Origin: Archangium sp.
Lineage (GTDB): Bacteria; Myxococcota; Myxococcia; Myxococcales; Myxococcaceae
Direction: 5' to 3'
NCBI GenBank assembly: GCA_016793585.1
Contig: JAEUJR010001067.1
Span: 1-10,754, forward strand
DNA length: 10,754 nt
This document shows, piece by piece, positions 1 to 5,942 of this stretch (positions within the stretch are counted from its first letter, which is position 1; every line of letters starts with the position of its first letter). The notes below the pieces were generated by a model. The model was not told the origin of the DNA. It was given only the letters and a program-made list of their open reading frames with translations, and made no database searches. The position numbers were made by a program, and so were the translations under genes.

Positions 1-51
1 CTCCATCGTCGCGGTGCCAGCGAGCAACGTCATGAGCAGCAGCGTCTTCAT
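1..51 (-). CDS. Exported protein of unknown function, N-terminal fragment (runs off the window)
   Basis: Only the first 17 codons are present, reading MKTLLLMTLLAGTATME. This is the start of a typical Sec signal peptide: a Lys at position 2, then a Leu-rich hydrophobic run ending in small residues. The ATG overlaps the TGA of the upstream 251-aa gene in an ATGA arrangement, which suggests translational coupling. GGAG (60-63) lies 8 nt before the ATG, the same spacing as in the two genes upstream. It is therefore very probably the third gene of the minus-strand operon of small exported proteins. Its function cannot be told from the fragment, and it is unknown whether it carries the Cys module of its neighbours. 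Confidence 0.7.
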   Translation of the reverse strand, partial: MKTLLLMTLLAGTATME

Positions 52-803
52 TTGGCGAGCTCCGTCTGAAGGAACGACGTCGTCACCGATTTCGTCGTGG
101 TGGTGATGCGCCAGGAGCCTTCGAGCTTCTCCACCGCAGGCGCAGGGCCGAGCTGGCAGAGAATCTTCGGTCTGGCCTTCACGGCGGCGCACTTCGACTC
201 GAGCGCGCTCACCATCGGAGAACACAACTTCCACACGTCGAGGTTCGCCATCGTCTCGTCGTCGAAGCTCGCGAACCGAATGCCGAGCGTCACGGGAGCG
301 CCGCACGACTTCGACAGCGACGCCGACGCTTCGGCCGCCTTCTTCGAGTACTTCGCCACCAGGTTGGGCCACTCGGCCTTCTCCGCGAGCGCGATGGAGT
401 CATCGCCGAGCTGCGTCTGGTGGTCCTTCAAGACCGCGCTCTTGTCACCGGCCGTCGTCGCCGCGTCCTCGTACTTCGCGTGAAACGACTGCTGGAGGCC
501 GGGCATCCACACCTCGAGGTCGCCGTCGTTGTTGCGGCACAGCTCCCAGTCTTTTCCGCCGTACTTCATCGTGAACGAGGTGCCGCGCTGGGCGGGCGAC
601 GTCGTGCCACGAAAGACGAGTCCGTCACGCTCGCTCCCCGAGCCCGTCACGCGAACCAGCGCGTTCGGGCTCGCCCCCTTCCCGGGTTGCTGCGAAGCGA
701 GCGTGACGACCTCGACCCGCTGCCCGTCCTTGCCGCGGTACACCTTGAGGCCCTGCGCAACGAGGGCCTGCGACGTCACCATCGAGACGAGCAGCGTGAG
801 CAT
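48..803 (-). CDS. Exported 251-aa protein of unknown function with C-terminal four-Cys module
   Basis: I do not recognise the family. The protein opens with a hydrophobic stretch (residues 2-17, ending near ALVAQG) that looks like a signal peptide, though without a basic residue. Residues 18-100 look beta-rich (VYRGKDG, FTMKYGGKDW, GDLEVWMPG) and hold C89. Residues 110-165 look helical and charged. The C-terminal part has C167, C194, C205 and C216. This spacing (27, 11, 11) resembles that of the upstream protein (28, 12, 18), and both modules begin with a CG pair and end with a K-LE-G stretch. Even numbers of periplasmic cysteines would suit disulfides. The start at 803 is chosen because GGAG (812-815) lies 8 nt upstream and the signal peptide begins there; the open frame continues upstream but only as a shadow of the preceding gene. 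The gene follows the 159-aa gene by 26 nt and its stop overlaps the next ATG, so the three form an operon. Confidence 0.8.
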   Translation of the reverse strand: MLTLLVSMVTSQALVAQGLKVYRGKDGQRVEVVTLASQQPGKGASPNALVRVTGSGSERDGLVFRGTTSPAQRGTSFTMKYGGKDWELCRNNDGDLEVWMPGLQQSFHAKYEDAATTAGDKSAVLKDHQTQLGDDSIALAEKAEWPNLVAKYSKKAAEASASLSKSCGAPVTLGIRFASFDDETMANLDVWKLCSPMVSALESKCAAVKARPKILCQLGPAPAVEKLEGSWRITTTTKSVTTSFLQTELAK

Positions 804-811
804 GATGAAGG

Positions 812-815
812 CTCC
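812..815 (-). promoter_or_regulatory. Ribosome binding site of the 251-aa exported protein
   Basis: GGAG sits 8 nt before the ATG at 803 in the 26-nt gap between the two genes. It fixes the start inside a much longer open frame. The gene before it and the gene after it have the same motif at the same distance. Confidence 0.7.
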
Positions 816-829
816 AGTCGAACGACGGG

Positions 830-1309
830 TTAGTTGAACGCCTTCTCGAGCACGGCCTTCCCGTTGTCCGTCAGGTTGGAGTGGTCCTTGTGGAAGGTGT
901 AGCTGAAGACACCCTTCTCGAGCTTCATGTGCGACTGCGTGTGGGCGTTGTAGTTCTCGTCCTTCGCGGGCGGCTTGGCGCCGGCGATGTTGCACCTCAG
1001 CGACGTCACCTTCTTCACGATGACCTTCTTGTAGGCCGCGCGGTCGCAGAGGTCGGCGAGCGTGTCGAGCAGCGCCGACCGGCAGTAGCTCGAGAGCGAG
1101 ATGTTGCCGATGCCGTCCTTGCTGTAGTTCTTCCAGTCGACGACGGGCGTCGTGAGCTTGGTGCCACACTTCTCGTTCGTCGCCTTCAGCCCTTCGGCAA
1201 TCTCGCTCTCGAACGCTTCTTTCGCCTCCTCCTGCGCAGGCTTGAGGTCGTCGTCAGCGAACGCAGAGAACGACGAGAGAACGGCGGCAGCGAGAATGAG
1301 GTGCTTCAT
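830..1309 (-). CDS. Exported 159-aa protein of unknown function with four cysteines
   Basis: This is the first gene of the minus-strand operon. It starts with a clear signal peptide (MKHLILAAAVLSSFSAFA, probable cleavage before DDD at residue 19), so the product should be periplasmic or secreted. The mature part is about 141 residues with four cysteines (C48, C76, C88, C106), an acidic helical stretch before C48 (residues 20-46), and a Lys-rich segment around 94-103 (YKKVIVKKV). The tail (residues 128-159) runs from MKLEKGVFSYTF to KAVLEKAF. The Cys order and the residues around the first and last Cys recall the C-terminal half of the 251-aa protein downstream, which suggests an old duplication. 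The start at 1309 is supported by AGGAG (1318-1322) 8 nt upstream. I do not recognise a named family. A structural, binding or inhibitor role is possible, but nothing seen points to catalysis. Confidence 0.85.
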   Translation of the reverse strand: MKHLILAAAVLSSFSAFADDDLKPAQEEAKEAFESEIAEGLKATNEKCGTKLTTPVVDWKNYSKDGIGNISLSSYCRSALLDTLADLCDRAAYKKVIVKKVTSLRCNIAGAKPPAKDENYNAHTQSHMKLEKGVFSYTFHKDHSNLTDNGKAVLEKAFN

Positions 1310-1490
1310 CGGTTCGACTCCTGGTGAGGTGGGTTGGGTGCAGCGGGTTCGCAAGACTCGATGCAGGACAGCGGTGGCGCGTGCAGCGAGCGCGCGAGAG
1401 CAGCCAAGCCCTCGGAATCGCATGCGACGCACGGCCGAGCCCCAGGCGGAACTGCTTGGTGCACGCGACGAGGAAAGCGACAGTCTCACT
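1310..1490. promoter_or_regulatory. Divergent intergenic region between the exported-protein operon and the GH3 gene
   Basis: About 180 bp separate the two divergent start codons if the GH3 start at 1491 is right. Both promoters must lie here, but I see no convincing -35/-10 pair on either strand, as is common in GC-rich genomes. A 10-bp perfect palindrome, TCGCATGCGA, lies at 1418-1427. It could be a dimeric-protein site, but a palindrome this short also arises by chance. Confidence 0.4.
1318..1322 (-). promoter_or_regulatory. Ribosome binding site of the 159-aa exported protein
   Basis: AGGAG lies 8 nt before the ATG at 1309. It selects this start over the longer frame that begins near 1489 and would put a non-signal-like Arg-rich extension in front of a good signal peptide. 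Confidence 0.75.
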
Positions 1491-3050
1491 GTGCAAAGCG
1501 TCGTGACACGCGCATTGACGAGCGCCTGGGCAGTCTCGCGACGCGGCTCGGTGAAGGCCTTCGACGAGGCCTCCCGTCACCCCCGCCGCGCGCAGGAGGC
1601 GTGGTTCGCGCGCGCCCGCGGCCCACTCGGCGCTTCGGCGTACGGGCAGTCGGTGAGGCTCGACCACGCGACCTCGCTCGAGTCGGTGCGGCGCGCGCCC
1701 GTCGTGCAGTGGGACGAGGTGGCTCCGTGGGTCGAGCGCATCGCCAACGGTGAGCAGCACGTGCTGACGACCGAGCCCGTGCTCGTCTTCGAGCGCACGA
1801 GCGGCTCGACGTCGTTGCCCAAGCGGGTGCCGTACACGCAGGGGCTGCTCGACGACTTCTCGGCGGCGACGGGGCCGTGGCTCGACGACCTCTTCCGCAC
1901 GTTCCCCTCCTTGTTCCGCACGCGGCAGTACTGGTCGGTGTCGCCTGCGGTGCGCGCGCCCGAGACGACGCCGTCGGGCCTGCGCGTGGGCTTCGAAGAC
2001 GACACCGAGTACTTCGGCCCGGCCACGCGCTTCGCGATGAAGCAGTTGATGGCGGTGCCTTCGATGGTGACGAAGGCCAGGACGGTCGAGGGCTGGAGAG
2101 ACGAGACGCTCCTGCACCTGCTCGAGGCCGATGACCTGGGCTTCATCAGCGTGTGGAACCCCTCGTTCCTCACGGTGCTGCTCGAGGCGCTGCGCTCGCG
2201 GTGGGCGAACCTGGAGTCACGGCTGTCTCCGCGCCGTCGCCGCGCAGTCTGGGCCGCGCTCGAACGCAGCGGCGAGCTGTCAGGCGAGACGGTGTGGCCG
2301 TCGCTGCAGCTCATCTCGTGCTGGACCGACGCGTGGGCGGCCGAGGCGGTGCCGGGGCTTCGGCGCTTCTTTCCTCGCACGCCGCTGCAGGGCAAAGGGC
2401 TGCTCGCCACCGAAGGCGTCGTCTCGTTTCCCCTCTGGGGGCAGCCGGCGCCGGTGGCCGCGGTGACGAGTCATCTGCTCGAGTTCGAGGCGCTCGAAGA
2501 CGCTGGCCGGCCCGCGCGCTTCGTCGACGAAGTGCGTGAAGGCGCGGCGTACGCACCGATTCTCACCACCCGCGGAGGCCTCGTTCGCTACCGCCTGCCC
2601 GACGTCGTGCGCTGCGTCGGCTTCTGGCGCGCGTTGCCGTTGCTGCGCTTCGAGGGCCGGCTCGACAAGACGTCTGACCTGCGCGGCGAGAAGCTGTCGT
2701 CGGTGGTGGTGGAGTCGGTGCTGCGCGAGACGCTGCGCCGCGTGCCGGTGCAGTTCGTTCTGCTGGCGCCCTCGCTCGAGCCGACGCCACGGTACGTGTT
2801 GTTCCTCGAGAGCGGCGTCGACGACGTGACGGCGAGGGCCATGGCCGACTCGGTCGAGCGTGGGCTGCTGAACGAGTACCACTACCGCTACTGCCGTGAG
2901 CTCGGCCAGCTCGAGCGCGTGGCGCTGGTGCGGGTGAACGACGCGCGGCCGAAGTGGCTCGCTGCGATGCAGGCGCGAGGCATGAAGCTGGGCGACATCA
3001 AGCCGTCGGCGTTCGACACCGCGACGGGCTGGGAGTCACGGCTCGTCTGA
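1491..3050 (+). CDS. GH3-family acyl-adenylate-forming enzyme (bacterial GH3, auxin-responsive family)
   Basis: The protein (519 aa from the GTG at 1491) belongs to the GH3 family of the ANL adenylating superfamily. Plant members join acyl acids such as indoleacetate or jasmonate to amino acids through an acyl-AMP intermediate; the substrates of bacterial members are mostly unknown. Visible motifs are the phosphate-binding loop RTSGSTSLPK (TSGST at 103-107, K111), WSVSP, SVWNPSFL, LISCWTD, the second nucleotide motif GKGLLATEG (303-309), the third motif YRLPDVV (367-373), and DKTSDLRGEK (392-401) before the mobile C-terminal domain. The end (HYRYCRELGQLERV) is also typical. There is no signal peptide, so it should be cytoplasmic. 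The start is uncertain. GTG 1491 has AGGAAAG 13 nt upstream, rather far; GTG 1503, TTG 1515 and ATG 1422 are in frame too. Typical family N-termini (ALTSAW...F..A..HPRRAQ) favour 1491-1515. The family call is firm. Confidence 0.9.
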   Translation: MQSVVTRALTSAWAVSRRGSVKAFDEASRHPRRAQEAWFARARGPLGASAYGQSVRLDHATSLESVRRAPVVQWDEVAPWVERIANGEQHVLTTEPVLVFERTSGSTSLPKRVPYTQGLLDDFSAATGPWLDDLFRTFPSLFRTRQYWSVSPAVRAPETTPSGLRVGFEDDTEYFGPATRFAMKQLMAVPSMVTKARTVEGWRDETLLHLLEADDLGFISVWNPSFLTVLLEALRSRWANLESRLSPRRRRAVWAALERSGELSGETVWPSLQLISCWTDAWAAEAVPGLRRFFPRTPLQGKGLLATEGVVSFPLWGQPAPVAAVTSHLLEFEALEDAGRPARFVDEVREGAAYAPILTTRGGLVRYRLPDVVRCVGFWRALPLLRFEGRLDKTSDLRGEKLSSVVVESVLRETLRRVPVQFVLLAPSLEPTPRYVLFLESGVDDVTARAMADSVERGLLNEYHYRYCRELGQLERVALVRVNDARPKWLAAMQARGMKLGDIKPSAFDTATGWESRLV

Positions 3051-3215
3051 ACCGCCACACGGCTCGCGCGCGCTCACTCGTGACGACGGCAGAAAAGTGC
3101 TGCTCGGGTTCGTGTTTCGAGAAGGAGGCAGTCCGCGCAGGCCTGGCTGCGAGCCCTTTGACGAGCCCGGGCAGGGAGGTGTTGCGTGCGTTCGACGACG
3201 TGCACGTCGAGACGC
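3051..3215. other. Convergent intergenic gap with a 14-bp perfect palindrome
   Basis: This gap lies between the stops of the GH3 gene and the thioesterase gene, which converge. No gene is seen. CGACGTGCACGTCG at 3196-3209 is a perfect palindrome 6 nt outside the thioesterase stop. It could form a short stem acting as a terminator in either direction, but no T-run follows on either strand, so intrinsic termination is not shown. Confidence 0.35.
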
Positions 3216-4013
3216 TCAGGCAGCGCTCATCACGAGCCGCAGCTGCTCCCCCGAGCCGAGGTGCGCTCCATCGGGGGCCCACGCATCGAGCCGCTCGACG
3301 AGCCAGCCATCACCCCGCGACGCCTCGGTGCGGGCGCGCAGCAACACCCACGGCGACGAAGCCCGAGCGAGCCCCGCACCCGGCGTCACCGAGAACGTGA
3401 CCGTCGGAATCGGCGCCAGCGCCGAGAGCACCGCCGCGTAGGAAGGGGCGAGCGAGTCCATCAACACGATGAGCCGCTCGTCGTCGGGAGGAAGGTCGTC
3501 ATCGACGAAGCGAAGCCACGTGACGAGCTCGGGCAGCGCGCCTCCGCTGTACGGCCGCGCTGAACCCACCGGCCGAAGCTCGGTGCGGCGCGCGAACGGC
3601 ACGAAGTCTTCGGGCACGGTGAAGGTCGGGCACTCGAGCGGTGGAGGCGCCGGCGGCATCGGAGGACCGAACGGCGCCAGCTCGAGCGCCTGCTCGGCGA
3701 AGACCGCGCTGCCCGAGACCGCCGCGGTGCCCTTCGCCTTCGCGTGCGCCGACAGCCACGTCACCGTCTTGCCCAGCCCTTCGTCGACGACCTCGAGCTC
3801 GAACTCACTCCGGAGCGGACGCCGGAACTGCCCCGTCACCTGTCGAAGGCGCCGACCTGCCGCGCGGGGGCGCATCGCCGCCGTCAACATCGCGAGCACC
3901 AGACCGCCGTGCGCTCCGCTGAAGGTCCATAACGAGCGGCCGAGCGACACGCGCGACGCACCGAGGGGCGCAGCGAGGACCTGCGAGATGGGCTGGGCAT
4001 CGAAGGTGGTCAT
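3216..4013 (-). CDS. TesB-like acyl-CoA thioesterase (double hotdog fold)
   Basis: The 265-aa protein fits the thioesterase-like superfamily related to TesB, which hydrolyses acyl-CoA to free acid and CoA. The N-terminal hotdog half (about 15-110) carries FSGAHGGLVLAML, the expected start of the central helix, followed by RQVTGQFRRPL and the strand GKTVTWLSAHAKAKGTAAVSGSAVF. A Pro-rich linker (115-130) joins the second half, with ARPYSGGALPELVTWLRF (152-169), a D-SLAPSYAAVL segment (186-196) and DGWLVERLDAWAPDGAHLGSGEQLRLV near the end. D243 and Q257 fall where TesB-type enzymes have catalytic Asp and Gln; this is assigned by eye. It is cytoplasmic. No Shine-Dalgarno motif precedes the ATG at 4013. 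The gene is divergent from the GlxA-type regulator, and the 39-bp inverted element at 4046-4084 points towards it, ending 32 nt before the ATG, so control by that regulator is likely. Confidence 0.8.
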   Translation of the reverse strand: MTTFDAQPISQVLAAPLGASRVSLGRSLWTFSGAHGGLVLAMLTAAMRPRAAGRRLRQVTGQFRRPLRSEFELEVVDEGLGKTVTWLSAHAKAKGTAAVSGSAVFAEQALELAPFGPPMPPAPPPLECPTFTVPEDFVPFARRTELRPVGSARPYSGGALPELVTWLRFVDDDLPPDDERLIVLMDSLAPSYAAVLSALAPIPTVTFSVTPGAGLARASSPWVLLRARTEASRGDGWLVERLDAWAPDGAHLGSGEQLRLVMSAA

Positions 4014-4045
4014 GACGGCACTGTGGCAGGCCCTCGCAGCGGGGC

Positions 4046-4084
4046 CGAGTGGCAGTTCTGACAACTTTCGGTCTATTCCTGCCA
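4046..4084 (-). promoter_or_regulatory. Putative operator, copy 1 (thioesterase/regulator divergent promoter)
   Basis: Read on the minus strand this 39-bp element is TGGCAGGAA-NN-GACCGAA-NN-TTGTC-N-G-NN-CTGCCACTCG. It matches copy 2 (5061-5099, plus strand) at 32 of 39 positions; identity stops sharply at both ends. Its outer parts TGGCAG and CTGCCA are reverse complements, which suits a dimeric binding protein, and the extra ACTCG on one side only gives it polarity. It lies 32 nt upstream of the thioesterase ATG and ends 2 nt before the regulator ATG. It probably binds the GlxA-type regulator encoded beside it. Confidence 0.75.
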
Positions 4085-4086
4085 AC

Positions 4087-5073
4087 ATGATCACCCACCT
4101 CATCCTCGACGGCGTCGCCGAGAGTTCCCTGGGCGTCGGTCTCGACATCATCGGCACGGCAGCGCGGCTGGCGAAGGCGGGGCTGGTGAGGGCGCCGAGA
4201 CAGGCCTCGGTGCTGCACCAGCGCGTGGTCTCGCTCGATGGAGCGCCGGTGCTCTCTGGCGCGGGCCGCCCCATCGCCGTCGACGGCGCGTTGAGCCTTC
4301 GGGGCCTTGGTGCGGGCGACGTCGTCATCTTGCCCGGCGTGTTCGCAGCGACCGAGCGCTCCATCGCGCGGCTGCTCGAGCGCGACGACGTCTCGCGGGG
4401 CGGCGAGCTGCTCGTGCGGGCGCGCGCGCGCAAGGCGGTGGTCGCTGCCTCGTGCTCGGCCACCTTCGTGCTCGGCGCCTCGGGCCTGCTCGACCGCCGC
4501 CGCGCGACCACGACCTGGTGGCTCGCGCCCGAGTTCGCGCGCCGCTTCCCCGCCGTGGCGCTCGCGAGCGACCGCATGCTCGTCGAAGCCGACGGGGTGC
4601 TCACCGCGGGCTCGGCCTTCGCGCACGCCGACCTGCTGCTGGCCATCGTCGCGCGCATCACCACCCCGTCGGTCGCGCGGCTGGTCGCCCGGTACCTCGT
4701 GCTCGACAACCGCCCCTCTCAGGCGCGCTACATGGTGATGGAGCACCTGCGCGTGTCGGACCCCGCAGTGCAGGCGGCCGAGCAGTTCATCTCGTCGAAC
4801 CTCACGCGACAGGTCTCCATCGACGAGCTGGCCCACGCCGCCGCCGTGTCTCCACGCACGCTCGCCCGACGCATTCAGGCGGGCCTCGGCATGACCCCTC
4901 ACAAGCTCGTGCAGCGCGTACGGGTCACCCACGCCGCCCACCTGCTCGAGACCACGACGGCCTCGGTCGACGAGGTCGCGGCCCGCGTGGGGTACGCCGA
5001 CGCCGCCGCGTTCCGCCGCGTGTTTCGCCAGGTGGCCGGTGAGTCGCCGCGCGGGCGCCGTGGCAGGAACTGA
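4087..5073 (+). CDS. GlxA-type AraC-family transcriptional regulator (DJ-1/PfpI domain plus HTH)
   Basis: The 328-aa protein combines an N-terminal DJ-1/PfpI-like domain (about 1-200) with a C-terminal AraC-type DNA-binding domain (about 230-325). In the first, DVVILPGVF (78-86) and VVAASCSATFVLGASGLLDRR carry the nucleophile-elbow cysteine C123. T143 stands where many GlxA proteins have His in their ATTHW motif (here ATTTWW). Such domains in regulators usually sense a ligand rather than catalyse. The two helix-turn-helix units are SIDELAHAAAVSPRTLARRI (244-263) and VDEVAARVGYADAAAFRRVF (294-313). The last residues (GESPRGRRGRN) are short for the family. The ATG at 4087 matches the expected domain start (HLILDGV) but has no Shine-Dalgarno motif: the 39-bp element ends 2 nt before it. 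The second copy of that element covers the end of the gene (GRN-stop). Autoregulation and control of the flanking thioesterase and hydrolase-GST genes are inferred. Confidence 0.88.
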   Translation: MITHLILDGVAESSLGVGLDIIGTAARLAKAGLVRAPRQASVLHQRVVSLDGAPVLSGAGRPIAVDGALSLRGLGAGDVVILPGVFAATERSIARLLERDDVSRGGELLVRARARKAVVAASCSATFVLGASGLLDRRRATTTWWLAPEFARRFPAVALASDRMLVEADGVLTAGSAFAHADLLLAIVARITTPSVARLVARYLVLDNRPSQARYMVMEHLRVSDPAVQAAEQFISSNLTRQVSIDELAHAAAVSPRTLARRIQAGLGMTPHKLVQRVRVTHAAHLLETTTASVDEVAARVGYADAAAFRRVFRQVAGESPRGRRGRN

Positions 5074-5099
5074 CCGAAGATTGTCGGTTCTGCCACTCG
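5061..5099 (+). promoter_or_regulatory. Putative operator, copy 2 (hydrolase-GST promoter)
   Basis: This is the second copy of the 39-bp element, on the plus strand, with the same half-sites TGGCAG and CTGCCA and the same one-sided ACTCG extension. It begins inside the last codons of the regulator gene, contains its TGA (5071-5073), and ends 33 nt before the hydrolase ATG at 5133. Position and polarity relative to the downstream gene are nearly the same as copy 1 has relative to the thioesterase. A conserved TTGTC in its right half might serve as a -35 element, but no matching -10 is evident. Confidence 0.75.
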
Positions 5100-5132
5100 T
5101 CACCGGCGCAGCCATCGCGCACCCTGCGCGCC

Positions 5133-5942
5133 ATGAACGACGACGCGCTGAACGACTTCGAGCGACGCTCCATCACCATCGACGACGTGCCGCGCACGGT
5201 GCTCGTCTCGGGCGCAGGGCCCGCCGTCATCGTGATGGCCGAGATGCCGGGCATCAGCCCGCACGTCGCGCGGTTTGCCCGGTGGGTGCGCGAGGCGGGC
5301 TTCTCGGTCTACCTGCCCTCGCTCTTCGGCCGTGACGGCGCGTGGCCAGACGCCGAGGGCGGCCTCGCGGTGTTGAAGAAGGCCTGCGTGAGCGCCGAGT
5401 TCCAGGCGTTCGCAGCGAACGTGTCGAGCCCCGTGACGCAGTGGCTCCGCGGGCTCGCGCGGCTGGCGCACGCAGCGCGCGGCGGCCCGGGCGTCGGCGC
5501 CATCGGCATGTGCTTCACGGGCAACTTCGCGCTCAGCATGATGCTCGAGCCTTCGGTGCTGGCGCCGGTGCTCTGCCAGCCCTCGCTGCCGTTCAACCAG
5601 CCCGAGGCCTTGAACATCTCGCCCGGCGAGCTCGCCACGGTGAAGGAGCGCCTCGAGCGCGAGCAGCTCACCGTGCGTGCGTACCGCTTCGAGGGTGACC
5701 GCTTCTGCACGGCGCAGCGCTTCGCGGCGTATGCGGCGGCGCTCGGGCCCCGCTTCGAAGCGACGGTGTTGCCGACGTCGGCCGCGAACCCCAGGCCGCC
5801 GCCCTTCTTCGAGCAGGTGGTGGGCTGCGCGCACAGCGTCGTCACCGCGCACCTCATCGACGAAGCGGGTCAGCCGACGGTGGCCGCACGCGACGCGATT
5901 CTCTCGTTCTTCACGCAGCGCCTGACCGGAGCCGTCTCATGA
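5133..5942 (+). CDS. Dienelactone hydrolase family protein
   Basis: The 269-aa protein is an alpha/beta hydrolase of the dienelactone hydrolase family. Classic members open dienelactone in chloroaromatic breakdown, but many relatives act on other lactones or esters. The catalytic set is visible: nucleophile C127 in GMCFTGNFAL, D189 in FEGDRFC, and H234 in GCAHSVV. E37 in MAEMPGIS matches the Glu that activates the Cys in this family. There is no signal peptide, so it is cytoplasmic. Its ATG lacks a Shine-Dalgarno motif and is 59 nt from the regulator stop, with the putative operator in between. Its stop overlaps the ATG of the GST gene (ATGA), so the two are co-translated. About 25 residues before H234 (around ANPRPPPFF) look like a loop insertion. 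The true substrate is unknown. Confidence 0.88.
   Translation: MNDDALNDFERRSITIDDVPRTVLVSGAGPAVIVMAEMPGISPHVARFARWVREAGFSVYLPSLFGRDGAWPDAEGGLAVLKKACVSAEFQAFAANVSSPVTQWLRGLARLAHAARGGPGVGAIGMCFTGNFALSMMLEPSVLAPVLCQPSLPFNQPEALNISPGELATVKERLEREQLTVRAYRFEGDRFCTAQRFAAYAAALGPRFEATVLPTSAANPRPPPFFEQVVGCAHSVVTAHLIDEAGQPTVAARDAILSFFTQRLTGAVS

Noticed and set aside
1152..1490. Upstream extension of the GH3 frame to the ATG at 1152.
   Set aside because: This would overlap the well-supported 159-aa exported protein on the other strand, and the extension is Ser/Arg-rich with no family similarity.
4023..4028. An extra TGGCAG half-site between the operator and the thioesterase start.
   Set aside because: A 6-mer alone is too short to claim as a site, and nothing resembling the rest of the element surrounds it.
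3805..5115. A 436-codon open frame on the minus strand opposite the GlxA-type regulator.
   Set aside because: Its translation is Arg/His/Gly-rich without motifs, as expected for the shadow of a GC-rich gene, while the plus strand has clear DJ-1 and HTH domains.
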